DNA from: Dolichospermum flos-aquae CCAP 1403/13F
Lineage (GTDB): Bacteria > Cyanobacteriota > Cyanobacteriia > Cyanobacteriales > Nostocaceae
Length of the DNA: 64,000 nt
Assembly (NCBI RefSeq): GCF_012516395.1
Contig: NZ_CP051206.1
Location: 1,594,501 to 1,658,500, forward strand
Reading direction: 5' to 3'
How positions within the stretch are numbered: position 1 is the first letter of the stretch; every line of letters starts with the position of its first letter. Shown here piece by piece: positions 55,804 through 64,000 of the stretch. A program made the translations under genes and the position numbers. The notes below the pieces were generated by a model. It worked only from the letters and a program-made list of their open reading frames with translations. It searched no databases and had not been told where the DNA came from.

Positions 55804-57661
55804 CTAAAAAGGCAATTTGTCGAATAAACCCAATGAGAAACTAATGGCAAAACCGAGGATGCTAATGACAATGAGGATTGTTAGCATATAGCCTTGGGAT
55901 TGACCAGAAATGCTGTATTTCAAACTTTGTCCGCTAAAAATCGCAGCAAAGCCGACTAAGTTGACTAGACCATCTACCAAAAAGCGATTCGCTCCACGCG
56001 GATATCCTCGATAACAGCGCCACAGCACTTACAATCGTTAAGCGATAAATGCGGTCTATGTAAAAATCATAGCCTAATAAATCTTGGATAAATCTCCAAA
56101 CCAAAATTCTCGACCTTGACCAGGCTTTGTGGAGATGAATTGTTGCGCCAATAGTTACTCCAGCAACCGTAGAAGCGACTAAAGATCCAACTATATACCA
56201 ATCGAGGCTTTCCCAACTAGGTAATAAATACCATTGCTGTAGCATCAGCGGTAATAATAGAGTGAGTATAGTTAAAGTCACCATTGGTAATGCCATTGAC
56301 CAGGCAACTTCTGGAGCGCGGCGGGTTTTTGGTTGGGGTTGTCCCCAAAAAACTAACCGGAATACCCTAGTTAAATTCAAAGCCGTTAAGCCATTAACTA
56401 AGATTAAAACCACAATTACCCAAGGGCTAATTTTGACTAAGCCATCAGCCCATGCTATCATTGCCCAAAAACTGCCCAGTGGTAGTAGTGTTACCATACC
56501 TGCTGAACCGACGACAAAAGCTGTGGTTGTGGCTGGCATTCTTGACCACAAACCCCCCATTTCAGTCAAGTCTTGGGTTTGAGTAGTATAGATAACTGAA
56601 CCAGAACTCATGAATAACAAGGCTTTGGCAATGGCATGACTCAGAAGTAACATTAACGCCACTCCACCCTGTTCCAAGCCTACCGCTAAAAATACCAATC
56701 CCATGTAAGCACTGGTGGAATGGGAGAGCGATCGTTTAATATCAATTTGGGCAATAGATACCAATGTTGCTCCCACTGCTGTCATTATCCCCAGCACCAC
56801 TAAAGTATTTAAGGCAATGGGGGACAAAGATAATAATGGTTGAACTTTGTAGAGAAAATAAGCACCCCCACCTACCACTAGAGAGTTTCGCATCACCGAA
56901 GCTGGGTTCGGTCCTTCCATCGCTTCGTCTAACCACAGGTGCAGGGGAAATTGGGCGCACTTACCCGCAGGACCAGCAATTAAACCTAAACAGAGTAAAG
57001 TTGATGTGACTGGATTTAAATCAGCAGTTTGCGCCCACTCATACAAATCCGAAAAATTTAAGCTGCCGGCTAAAGTAGAAAGAGTCACTACAGCCATCAA
57101 TAGCAACAAATCTCCTACCCGCTTCGTTAAAAAGGCATCTCGCGCTGCGGTCACTACCAAGGGTTGAGCATACCAAAATCCGACCAGTAAATAAGTAGAA
57201 AGGGTGAGAACTTCCAGCAAAGCATAGCTGAGAAACAAGGAATCACTAATTGCTAGACCGCTGAGGGCGGCTTCAAAAAATCCCACCAGACCAAAAAACC
57301 GGGCTAAGGACCAATCTTTTTCCATGTAGCCTAGTGCGTAAATTTGCGCCAACAGACTTAATCCAGTAATTAAAACTGTCGCCCCCACACTGACTACGGA
57401 AATTTCTAAAGCAAAAGATAATTGAAAATCAGCAGCTTGAAACCAAGTAATTACTAAATTTTCTTGATCCCGATTCCAGATATCTTTAAATACTAATAAA
57501 CTATGGACAAAACCGAAGATGGTAGTCAATAAGTTCAAGTAGGCCGCAGGTCTTGGTCCTGTACGTTGGATGATTCCTATGCTCCAAGGCAAAGTTAAAA
57601 TTGCCCCTAGTAAGCTATAAAGAGGCACGAACCAACTTGTTAAAAATAGAAACTCATTCAT
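55804..57661 (-). CDS. ndhF4: NDH-1 subunit NdhF (NdhF4 type), frameshifted
   Basis: A proton-channel subunit of the CO2-uptake NDH-1 complex, about 618 residues if the frame is restored. The N-terminal 560 residues are normal: helices, SLLAQIYALGYMEKDWSLAR, AGPAGKCAQFPLHLWLDEAM, EGPNPASVMRNSLVVGGGAY and IDIKRSLSHSTSAYMGLVFL. The frame breaks after SRISAWS because the expected GAT CGC (HIP1 GCGATCGC) reads GCGATTCGC on the plus strand at 55984-55992. An extra base shifts translation into a short wrong tail ending 55934. The other frame continues with RFLVDGLVNLVGFAAIFSGQ to the natural end GLFDKLPF. It is either a real truncation or a sequencing/assembly indel. Confidence 0.88.
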
Positions 57662-58317
57662 CTAATATTTTCCTTGACAACTCAGTTCCGATTCTCTTAA
57701 ACAGCCTTTAAATAATCATTTGCTCAAAAAACAATATCTTTGAGAAAATCTATGTTTTCTTAATTTTTCTTAGCTCAATATGCCTAAGCACATTTACTTT
57801 AGATTAGCCTATTGTTGAGCTATTAAATATAATTTAACATTTTAGATATTCTAATAATTGTTGAACAACATTTTTTATTTTTCTGCTTTTTTTAAATTTG
57901 TTTTTTAGATACATTGGTAAAATTTGTAGATTTTTACCCACTGTTTATGGCAATAGCGAATCACAGGAAAGATATAGCCAGTAGCTCGTCTGTCCCATAT
58001 ATAGCGCTCACCAATCCTCCTCATCAAAGAATTAGCTTGGGCTATGAACTATAGTAATTCTCAAACTGATAAAGAAATTATAAAGCATAAGTTGTCACTG
58101 TAGGGATCAGTAAACTTTAATGTCACAAAAGACCCTATAAAGTTTTGTTAACTTTTTTTAATCTATTTTATTACAAACTATTATAGTAATTTATGTTGCC
58201 AGGGATGCCAAGGTTTCATAAGCTAAGATGTGGCGGTATTTTGGAATCAGGATGAGCATCCCCGTCCAAAATTTCCATCCATAGTTCTAATTCGATTAAT
58301 TTTTTAGGAGTTCTGCG
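57662..58317. promoter_or_regulatory. ndhF4-ccmK2 divergent regulatory region
   Basis: A 656-bp shared gap between the CO2-uptake and carboxysome operons. It is very AT-rich and holds no gene. TTTAGGAGTTCTGCG at 58302-58317 carries the ribosome-binding site of ccmK2. LysR-type CcmR/NdhR sites might lie here (they regulate carbon-uptake genes in cyanobacteria), but I could not identify one reliably. Confidence 0.5.
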
Positions 58318-58626
58318 ATGCCAATTGCAGTTGGAATGATTGAAACTAAAGGCTTTCCCGCAGTAGTAGAAGCTGCTGACGCAATGGTGAAAGCCGCCCG
58401 TGTGACTTTAGTAGGATATGAAAAAATTGGTAGCGCTCGCGTTACAGTCATTGTCAGGGGAGATGTTTCTGAAGTGCAAGCTTCGGTAGCTGCTGGCGTT
58501 GAAGCGGCAAAAAGAGTCAACGGTGGTGAAGTGGTATCTACCCATATCATTGCTCGCCCCCACGAAAACTTAGAATATGTCTTGCCAATTCGTTATACAG
58601 AAGCCGTAGAACAGTTCCGCGCTTAG
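58318..58626 (+). CDS. ccmK2: Carboxysome shell protein CcmK2
   Basis: A 102-residue BMC-domain hexamer protein forming carboxysome facets. [40 protein letters not shown] (the pore KIGSA region) and [20 protein letters not shown] are diagnostic. The short C-terminus (EQFRA) fits CcmK2. AGGAG lies eight bases upstream of the ATG. It is first in the ccm operon, 45 bases before ccmK1. Confidence 0.95.
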   Translation: MPIAVGMIETKGFPAVVEAADAMVKAARVTLVGYEKIGSARVTVIVRGDVSEVQASVAAGVEAAKRVNGGEVVSTHIIARPHENLEYVLPIRYTEAVEQFRA

Positions 58627-58671
58627 TTTAAATCTGGTACAAGTAAAAATTTAATTTAAGGACAAAAACAA

Positions 58672-59016
58672 ATGTCAATTGCAGTAGGAATGGTAGAAAC
58701 TCTAGGCTTTCCAGCCGTAGTCGAAGCTGCTGATGCCATGGTAAAAGCTGCTCGTGTTACCTTGGTGGGTTATGAAAAAATCGGTAGTGGTCGGGTAACA
58801 GTTATCGTGCGTGGTGACGTTTCCGAAGTTCAAGCTTCCGTAGGTGCGGGAGTGGAATCAGTTAAGCGTGTTAACGGTGGACAAGTGCTATCTACCCACA
58901 TCATTGCTCGTCCTCACGAAAACTTGGAATATGTCCTCCCCATTCGTTATACCGAAGATGTAGAACAATTCCGGGAAGGTGTTAACACAATTCGCCCTTT
59001 CGGTAGAAGACCATAA
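58672..59016 (+). CDS. ccmK1: Carboxysome shell protein CcmK1
   Basis: A 114-residue BMC paralogue of ccmK2 (about 90 percent similar over the core by eye). It has the longer C-terminus [13 protein letters not shown] that marks CcmK1. Its pore loop is KIGSG. It co-assembles with CcmK2 in facets. The ATG follows an AAGGACA ribosome-binding site; the ccmL start is six bases after its stop. Confidence 0.95.
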   Translation: MSIAVGMVETLGFPAVVEAADAMVKAARVTLVGYEKIGSGRVTVIVRGDVSEVQASVGAGVESVKRVNGGQVLSTHIIARPHENLEYVLPIRYTEDVEQFREGVNTIRPFGRRP

Positions 59017-59022
59017 TTAATA

Positions 59023-59325
59023 ATGCAAATTGCCAGAGTTCGTGGCACAGTAACTAGCACCCAAAAAGATCCCAGTCTGCGGGGTGTGAAGCTACTAATG
59101 TTGCAATTAATAGATGAAAATGGCAATCTCCTGCCAGTATACGAGGTAGCAGCCGATAACAGTGTAGGGGCAGGAGTGGATGAGTGGGTACTTGTCAGTC
59201 GTGGCAGTGCTGCTCGTCAATTATCAGGTAATGAACAACGACCGTTAGACGCAGCAGTAGTGGCAATTATAGACACCATTTACGTTGAAGATCGTGTAAT
59301 TTACAGCAAAAAAGACCAGTTATAG
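59023..59325 (+). CDS. ccmL: Carboxysome vertex protein CcmL
   Basis: A 100-residue EutN/CcmL-type pentamer that caps carboxysome vertices. MQIARVRGTVTSTQKDPSLR, GVKLLMLQLIDENG, VAADNSVGAGVDEWVLVSRG and DAAVVAIIDTIYVEDR are typical. Translation is tightly coupled to ccmK1 (6-bp gap). Confidence 0.95.
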   Translation: MQIARVRGTVTSTQKDPSLRGVKLLMLQLIDENGNLLPVYEVAADNSVGAGVDEWVLVSRGSAARQLSGNEQRPLDAAVVAIIDTIYVEDRVIYSKKDQL

Positions 59326-59493
59326 ATAGTCAGGGAAGAGGGAAGAGGTGACAGGTGACAGGTGACAGGTGACAGGGAACAGAGAAGAAGTAAAAACTGA
59401 CAACTGACAACTGACAACTGACAACTGACAACTGACAACTGACCACTGACCACTGACCACTGACAAAAAGCTTATTTCAGGAGGAATCTCGCA
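59326..59493. repeat. STRR array between ccmL and ccmM
   Basis: GGTGACA and CAACTGA heptamers followed by CCACTGA heptamers (about 59347-59466) fill the gap. The ccmM ribosome-binding site (CAGGAGGAATC, 59478-59488) lies directly after it. Confidence 0.9.
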
Positions 59494-61155
59494 ATGGTAG
59501 TCCGCAGCACGGCGGCACCCCCAACCCCGTGGTCAAGGAGTTTAGCAGAACCAAACATTCATGAAACTGCATTTGTCCACTCTTCTTGTAACCTCATTGG
59601 TGATGTCAATATAGGTGCAAATGTAATTGTTGCTCCGGGGACTTCGATTAGAGCCGATGAAGGGACACCTTTTTGTGTTAGTGAAAATACTAATATTCAA
59701 GATGGTGTCGTTATTCATGGGTTGGAGCAAGGCCGAGTCATTGGTGATGATGGCAAGGAATACTCAGTATGGGTTGGGAAAAGTGCCTCCATTACCCACA
59801 TGGCACTGATTCATGGACCTGCTTACGTTGGCGATAGTTGTTTTATTGGCTTTCGTTCTACGGTATTTAATGCCAGGGTGGGTGCAGGCTGCATTGTGAT
59901 GATGCACGCCTTAATTCAGGATGTGGAAATTCCACCGGGTAAATACGTAGCTTCTGGATCAGTAATTACTACCCAGCAGCAAGCGGATAGATTGCCAGAT
60001 GTCCAAGTGCAGGATCAAGAATTTGCTCACCATGTAGTCGGGATTAATCAAGCTTTGCGGGCTGGTTATCACTGTGCTGCGGATAGCAAGTGTATTGCGC
60101 CCATTCGGGATGAACTTAATCTTTCCGTAGCTAAATCTTATATAAGCATTGAAGTCGAAGAGTTAGAAAGGAGCAGTGACGTGGCGAGCTATAGCTTAGG
60201 TGCAGAAACAGTAGATCAATTACGTTATCTACTAGAACAAGGATTTAAAATTGGGACAGAACACGTAGACCAAAGACGTTTTCGGACAGGTTCTTGGCAA
60301 AGTTGTCAAGCCATTGCAACTCGGTCTTTAGGTGAAGCTGTTTCTGCTGTAGAGTCTTGTTTAAGAGACCACAGCGGCGAATATGTGCGTCTATTTGGGA
60401 TTGACAACAACAGAAGACGGGTATTAGAAACTATTGTTCAACGTCCTGAAGGTGTTGTTGCTGGTACATCTAGCTTTAAAGCCCCTGCTGCTGCATCTGC
60501 TGGCAGTTACAATGGTAATGGCAACGGTACTGCTGTTGGTAGTGCCAAACTGAGTGCGGAAACTGTAGATCAAATCCGGCAACTTTTGGCTGGTGGTTTC
60601 AAAATTGGGACAGAACACGTAGATGAGCGCCGTTTCCGTACAGGTTCTTGGGATACCTGTCAACCAATTGAATCTAATTCGACTCAAGCAGTTGTGTCTG
60701 CTTTGGAAGAGTGCATTGAAACTCATCAAGGCGAGTATGTACGTTTAATTGGGATTGACACCAAGGCTAAACGTCGCGTATTGGAAGCAATTATCCAAAG
60801 ACCAAACGGACAAGTAGTATCTTCTGGTAGCACCAAATCATTTACCAGTACAAGTTCTGGAACTGCAACTGCAACGGCGACAGCTACCAGCACCCGTTTA
60901 AGTAGTGAAATAGTCGGTCAATTGCGCCAACTGTTGTCCAGTGGGGCAAAAATTGCAATTGAACACGTAGATCAACGCCGCTTCCGCACAGGTACTTGGA
61001 CAGTTGCGGGTCAAATTCAGGCTACATCTGAAAGAGAAGCGATCGCTGCTTTAGAAGGATATGTTTCTGAATATCCAGGCGAATATGTGCGTTTAGTTGG
61101 TACTGACCCCAAAGCCAAACGTCGCGTATTAGAAGCAATTATCCAACGTCCATAA
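59494..61155 (+). CDS. ccmM: Carboxysome scaffold CcmM
   Basis: A 553-residue scaffold. Residues 1-210 form a gamma-carbonic anhydrase-like left-handed beta-helix ([20 protein letters not shown], with [20 protein letters not shown] and [20 protein letters not shown]), with the redox cysteine pair in [17 protein letters not shown]. Three Rubisco small-subunit-like modules follow, each with EHVDxRRFRTGxW: about 235-320, 350-435 and 470-553. The first two keep their cysteines; the third ([10 protein letters not shown]) lacks them. A GTG at 60181 preceded by AGGAG is an internal start for the short isoform. Full-length CcmM links Rubisco, CcmN and the shell; the short form condenses Rubisco. Confidence 0.97.
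   Translation: MVVRSTAAPPTPWSRSLAEPNIHETAFVHSSCNLIGDVNIGANVIVAPGTSIRADEGTPFCVSENTNIQDGVVIHGLEQGRVIGDDGKEYSVWVGKSASITHMALIHGPAYVGDSCFIGFRSTVFNARVGAGCIVMMHALIQDVEIPPGKYVASGSVITTQQQADRLPDVQVQDQEFAHHVVGINQALRAGYHCAADSKCIAPIRDELNLSVAKSYISIEVEELERSSDVASYSLGAETVDQLRYLLEQGFKIGTEHVDQRRFRTGSWQSCQAIATRSLGEAVSAVESCLRDHSGEYVRLFGIDNNRRRVLETIVQRPEGVVAGTSSFKAPAAASAGSYNGNGNGTAVGSAKLSAETVDQIRQLLAGGFKIGTEHVDERRFRTGSWDTCQPIESNSTQAVVSALEECIETHQGEYVRLIGIDTKAKRRVLEAIIQRPNGQVVSSGSTKSFTSTSSGTATATATATSTRLSSEIVGQLRQLLSSGAKIAIEHVDQRRFRTGTWTVAGQIQATSEREAIAALEGYVSEYPGEYVRLVGTDPKAKRRVLEAIIQRP
60169..60183 (+). promoter_or_regulatory. Internal ribosome-binding site and GTG for short CcmM
   Basis: AGGAG (60169-60173), then seven bases, then GTG (60181) in the ccmM frame, starting [13 protein letters not shown] after the initiator. 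The product would be about 324 residues with all three small-subunit-like modules, matching the short CcmM isoform known from beta-cyanobacteria. The site is seen; its use is inferred. Confidence 0.7.
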
Positions 61156-61428
61156 AGAGGCAGGGTGCAGGGTGCAGAGAGTAGGGGAGAACATTTTTTT
61201 CCTTCTTCTTTCTAACCACTGACAACTGACAACTGTACGGGCGAAGCATTTGGAGAACTATTTTTGGCAATGACCGATAATTTATCTTCCAAATGCTTCG
61301 CCCCTACTGACAACTGTACGGGCGAAGCATTTGGAGAACTATTTTTGGCAATGATCGATAATTTATCTTCTAAATGCTTCGCCCCTACTGACAACTGACC
61401 ACTTCCGGCTTCCGAGGTAATAAATTCC
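61156..61428. repeat. 73-bp repeat pair between ccmM and ccmN
   Basis: Two complete 73-bp palindromic copies (61235-61307 and 61316-61388), the second with a few substitutions (GATCGATAATT, TCTAAATG), plus CAACTGA/CAACTGT heptamers. The gap has expanded to 273 bp. Confidence 0.9.
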
Positions 61429-62229
61429 ATGTCTGTATCGCTGCTACGCCTGGGCGATAGATTTGATGCTCATATTCATGGTAACGTGATTATTCATCCC
61501 AGTGCAGTCATAGCTCCTGGGGTAGTTTTGCAAGCAGCTACTAATAGTAAAATTGTGATTGGTGCTGGTGTATGCCTGGGTATGGGGTCAATTCTCCAAG
61601 TAAGTGAGGGTATTCTAGAAATAGAAGCAGGAGCAAACCTGGGAGCCGGTTTCTTGATGGTTGGTGAAGGCAAAATTGGGGCTAATGCTTGTATTGGTGC
61701 AGCGACAACGGTTTTTAACTGTTCCGTAGCACCAGGTCAAGTTATTCCCTCTGGTTCAATTTTGGGAGATAATAGTCGGCAGATTGTTGAACCTTCAGCG
61801 GTACAACTAGAACCCACCAATCCTCCCCCAGACAAACCAGAGGAATCCGCCGAAAAACTTGAATCTCCTCATTCTCAACCAGAGAAACAGGAAAAAGTAT
61901 TTTCCTCAACTCAACTATCGGTTGCGGCTTTTCTGGAGTTTAAACACCAATCTACGCCTGTATCTCCACCTTCACCTACACCGAAAAGCCAGTCTCCACC
62001 AGAGTCAGAAACGGCTGTGGTGGGTGATGCTACGTCGGTTGAAACTACGCTCCCAGAGTCTACAGAAACTACCACTGAGGACATAGAACCCAGCGAGTCT
62101 GATCTGGAAACTCACAATATTTTTGGCACGCAAATTTATGGACAAGGTAGCATAAATAGGCTGCTGAGTACATTATTTCCCCATAGACAATCTTTGGGCA
62201 ACGAAAACTCTAACAATTCTTCAGGTTAA
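61429..62229 (+). CDS. ccmN: Carboxysome assembly protein CcmN
   Basis: A 266-residue protein. N-terminal hexapeptide repeats (about 1-125, HGNVIIHPSAVIAPGVVLQA and GANLGAGFLMVGEGKIGANA) bind CcmM, followed by a P/E/S-rich disordered linker. The C-terminal encapsulation peptide is amphipathic (FGTQIYGQGSINRLLSTLFP) and binds shell CcmK proteins. It starts at ATG 61429, after a stretch derived from the repeats, with GGTAATAAATTCC and no clear ribosome-binding site. Confidence 0.93.
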   Translation: MSVSLLRLGDRFDAHIHGNVIIHPSAVIAPGVVLQAATNSKIVIGAGVCLGMGSILQVSEGILEIEAGANLGAGFLMVGEGKIGANACIGAATTVFNCSVAPGQVIPSGSILGDNSRQIVEPSAVQLEPTNPPPDKPEESAEKLESPHSQPEKQEKVFSSTQLSVAAFLEFKHQSTPVSPPSPTPKSQSPPESETAVVGDATSVETTLPESTETTTEDIEPSESDLETHNIFGTQIYGQGSINRLLSTLFPHRQSLGNENSNNSSG

Positions 62230-62329
62230 GTGTTAAGTATGAAGTGTGAACTTAAGTCCATATTGAAATGCTAGTTTTCATTCTTCTATGATTGAAGACG
62301 CTATATGAACCTTATCCTGGAAAATTTAA

Positions 62330-63118
62330 ATGGAAACATATAATCAAAACGCTTTGAGTACCATTCACGCAGCAAGTCGCCGTGATAGCCTCAAAGATAC
62401 TGCTTTGGGTATGGTATCAACCCTCAGTTTCCCCGCTATAGTTGGCACGGCTGACATGATGTTAAAGTCGGCTGGAGTCCACTTGGTTGGTTATGAAAAA
62501 ATTGGTAGTGGTCATTGTACAGCAATTGTCCGAGGTGGCATTGCTGATGTCCGCTTGGCTGTGGAAGCTGGTGTACAAACGGCTGAACAGTTTGGCCAGT
62601 TGGTTTCTAGTTTGGTGATTGCGCGTCCTTATCCTAATTTAGATATAATTCTACCTATTAACCGTCTGACTCGATTTATGGGAGATGGTGGTGGATACAG
62701 CCGTTTGAGTAATCAAGCCATTGGGTTGGTGGAAACTCGCGGATTTCCCGCTATGGTTGGCGCTTGTGATGCTATGCTTAAAGCTGCTGATGTGCAATTA
62801 GCATCATACGAGAAGATTGGTGCTGGTTTGTGTACGGCAATCATTCGCGGTTCAGTGGCTAATGTGGCTGTAGCTGTGGAAGCGGGTATGTTTGAAGCGG
62901 AACGCATTGGTGAGTTAAATGCAGTTATGGTGATTCCTCGGCCATTAGATGAGTTGGAGGAAACTTTGCCTGTGGCTAGTTGCTGGCTGGAAGAACGTCA
63001 ACCAGTTAATATACCCATTAATATTAAAGATAAAATAACGGATGTGGAAGCGATAGAGTTGCCTGATTTGGCAAAACTGCCTGTGAGAGTTAAGGAAGAA
63101 ATTTGGAATGATGAATAA
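62330..63118 (+). CDS. ccmO: Tandem-BMC shell protein CcmO
   Basis: A 262-residue protein with two fused BMC domains. The first (about 25-105) contains ALGMVSTLSFPAIVGTADMM and [20 protein letters not shown]; the second (about 127-210) contains AIGLVETRGFPAMVGACDAM and SYEKIGAGLCTAIIRGSVAN. A short N-terminal and a longer acidic C-terminal tail (ELPDLAKLPVRVKEEI) flank them. CcmO joins CcmK1/K2 sheets into the shell. It is the last gene of the cluster, 100 bases after ccmN; an IS630 fragment abuts its 3' end. Confidence 0.94.
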   Translation: METYNQNALSTIHAASRRDSLKDTALGMVSTLSFPAIVGTADMMLKSAGVHLVGYEKIGSGHCTAIVRGGIADVRLAVEAGVQTAEQFGQLVSSLVIARPYPNLDIILPINRLTRFMGDGGGYSRLSNQAIGLVETRGFPAMVGACDAMLKAADVQLASYEKIGAGLCTAIIRGSVANVAVAVEAGMFEAERIGELNAVMVIPRPLDELEETLPVASCWLEERQPVNIPINIKDKITDVEAIELPDLAKLPVRVKEEIWNDE

Positions 63119-63270
63119 TGAGCAGCTATTTTTTCTAGATACCAATCATGTGACTTTAACCTAATTACCTCTGCTCGATCTTTGACTTTTTGTGGTAAAT
63201 CCCTTGTTCTTAGGTTCAACAGGGTTTTATCTTGCTCACGAGTTAAAAATACCCTTAAACGAGCGCCCAT
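63119..63270 (-). pseudogene. IS630-family transposase fragment
   Basis: The minus strand from ATG 63270 encodes MGARLRVFLTREQDKTLLNL and VKDRAEVIRLKSHDWYLEKI. This is the N-terminal helix-turn-helix of IS630-type transposases. Homology stops near residue 53 (about 63112-63119), where the frame runs into antisense ccmO. The rest of the transposase is gone, so it is a 5' remnant with one end at the ccmO stop region. Confidence 0.7.
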
Positions 63271-63353
63271 ATTTTAATTACCTCAGTAGATTGATTTTCC
63301 GTATTTACTCATAACTCATATTAGCAATTACCAATTACCAATCTCCAACTGCT

Positions 63354-64000
63354 ATGATAGCTACCCACAATCCCGCTGTTTTTGTTTTGGTGATTGAACC
63401 AGATGAAACCTTGGCTAATCAATTAGCTTTTGATTTGCAAGAAGCTGGCTATGATGCCATTGTGACCCATGATGCAGCCAATGGATTAAAATACTGTAGT
63501 GATGCTTCCAGGAATCAAAGTCATCGCCAACCTGCTTTAATTGTTGTAGACCGAATGCTTGTCGGTGAATCAGGACTGTCTTTGTGTAAAAATCTCAGAA
63601 ATATCGGCAATCGTTCTCCTATACTGGTTCTGATGGCCAGAGACACAGTAGATGATCGGATAGCTTGTTTAGACGCTGGTGCTGATGATTACATCCTCAA
63701 ACCTTACCGTTCGGAAGATTTGTTAAGGCTGATTCGTCTGTATCTCAAACCTGATATTGATACCGCAGAGCAATTACGCTTTGGGGATCTGATTTTAGAT
63801 ATAGAAACCCGTCGGGCTTTTTACAAGAGTAAGGCCATTGACTTAACCATGAAGGAATTTGAACTCTTAAAGTTCTTAATGGAACATCCCCGTGAAGTAT
63901 TAACTCGTGAACAGATTTTAGAAAATGTTTGGGGTTACGACTTTACGGGTGAGTCCAATGTCATTGAAGTATATATTCGTTACCTCCGGCTCAAAATTGA
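63354..64000 (+). CDS. OmpR-family response regulator, NblR-like (truncated by window)
   Basis: The window ends within this gene; about 215 residues are visible. A receiver domain (VLVIEPDETLANQLAFDLQE, with VVDRMLVGESG holding the phosphoryl Asp and DDYILKPYRSEDLLRL holding the Lys) is followed by a winged-helix domain (LTMKEFELLKFLMEHPREVL, REQILENVWGYDF, NVIEVYIRYLRLKI). The VIEPDE start and GESGLSLCKNLRN pattern are close to NblR, which controls phycobilisome degradation under nutrient stress; I would put NblR at about 60 percent. Start ATG 63354; ACCAATT repeats precede it at about 63329. Confidence 0.75.
   Translation, partial: MIATHNPAVFVLVIEPDETLANQLAFDLQEAGYDAIVTHDAANGLKYCSDASRNQSHRQPALIVVDRMLVGESGLSLCKNLRNIGNRSPILVLMARDTVDDRIACLDAGADDYILKPYRSEDLLRLIRLYLKPDIDTAEQLRFGDLILDIETRRAFYKSKAIDLTMKEFELLKFLMEHPREVLTREQILENVWGYDFTGESNVIEVYIRYLRLKI

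Noticed and set aside
55934-56028. ndhF4 ending naturally at 55934
   Set aside because: The other frame encodes the conserved NdhF C-terminus, so this stop results from the one-base shift.
61212-61430. 72-codon minus-strand frame
   Set aside because: Two translated copies of the 73-bp repeat; the same peptide appears at 2601 and 55617.

Overview
The window is chromosomal DNA from a filamentous, probably heterocyst-forming cyanobacterium (Nostocales). The evidence is the near-canonical NtcA protein, a complete beta-carboxysome operon, an NDH-1 CO2-uptake gene set, many cyanobacteria-specific DUF proteins, frequent HIP1 octamers (GCGATCGC), and heptanucleotide tandem repeats (STRRs) filling the intergenic spaces. 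It is AT-rich, and the repeats take up much of the space between genes. I saw no rRNA, tRNA or CRISPR array.

Layout. 0.3-4.2 kb: ntcA, a DUF3084 coiled-coil membrane protein, a YqgF/RuvX-like nuclease, a small DUF3146-like protein and a DUF1830 protein. 4.4-6.2 kb: an overlapping pair of a ParA-type ATPase and a HEPN-type putative RNase, the best candidate for a little-described two-gene system. 6.3-11.5 kb: a U32/RlhA-like protein, a GNAT acetyltransferase, a decayed second copy of the U32 gene's 3' end, and a dynamin-like GTPase gene broken by an internal deletion. 11.3-15 kb: a phosphate-binding-protein/DUF4912 fusion flanked by two inverted copies of one repeat element. 15-25.7 kb: recJ, a CPBP protease, a TM2 protein, a copper P-type ATPase, a TIGR01777 epimerase and an aldo/keto reductase. 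25.6-29.3 kb: an orphan HicB, a PD-(D/E)XK-like nuclease fused to TPRs, and a TonB-like proline-rich protein. 29.9-34.3 kb: a DUF6918-like protein, two peroxiredoxins, a COP23 protein and a beta-helix DUF1565 protein. 34.5-41.6 kb: rmlC-rmlD-rmlA, a DUF218 protein, a pentapeptide protein, a DICT-domain regulator and a radical SAM protein. 42-51 kb: DUF760, a group-2 sigma factor, carB, dps, a [2Fe-2S] protein and a higBA-type toxin-antitoxin pair. 51.3-52 kb: a secreted sorting-signal protein.

52.4-63.1 kb is an inorganic-carbon island. cupB-ndhD4-ndhF4 (NDH-1 CO2 uptake) runs leftward, and the carboxysome operon ccmK2-ccmK1-ccmL-ccmM-ccmN-ccmO runs rightward from a shared 656-bp intergenic region. 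Together they take up CO2, hydrate it to bicarbonate, and build the shell and Rubisco-condensing scaffold of the carboxysome. ndhF as given here carries a one-base frameshift inside a HIP1 site. The window ends in an IS630 fragment and an NblR-like response regulator that runs off the edge.

The main large-scale structure is repetitive. A 73-bp palindromic element occurs as whole or truncated copies at four loci. There are heptanucleotide STRR arrays, several MITE-like elements with terminal inverted repeats, a 6 x 72-bp tandem array between ndhD4 and cupB, a 2 x 76-bp array that includes a stop codon, and two 66-bp hairpin repeats. These have altered gene ends, operon spacing and apparent start sites.
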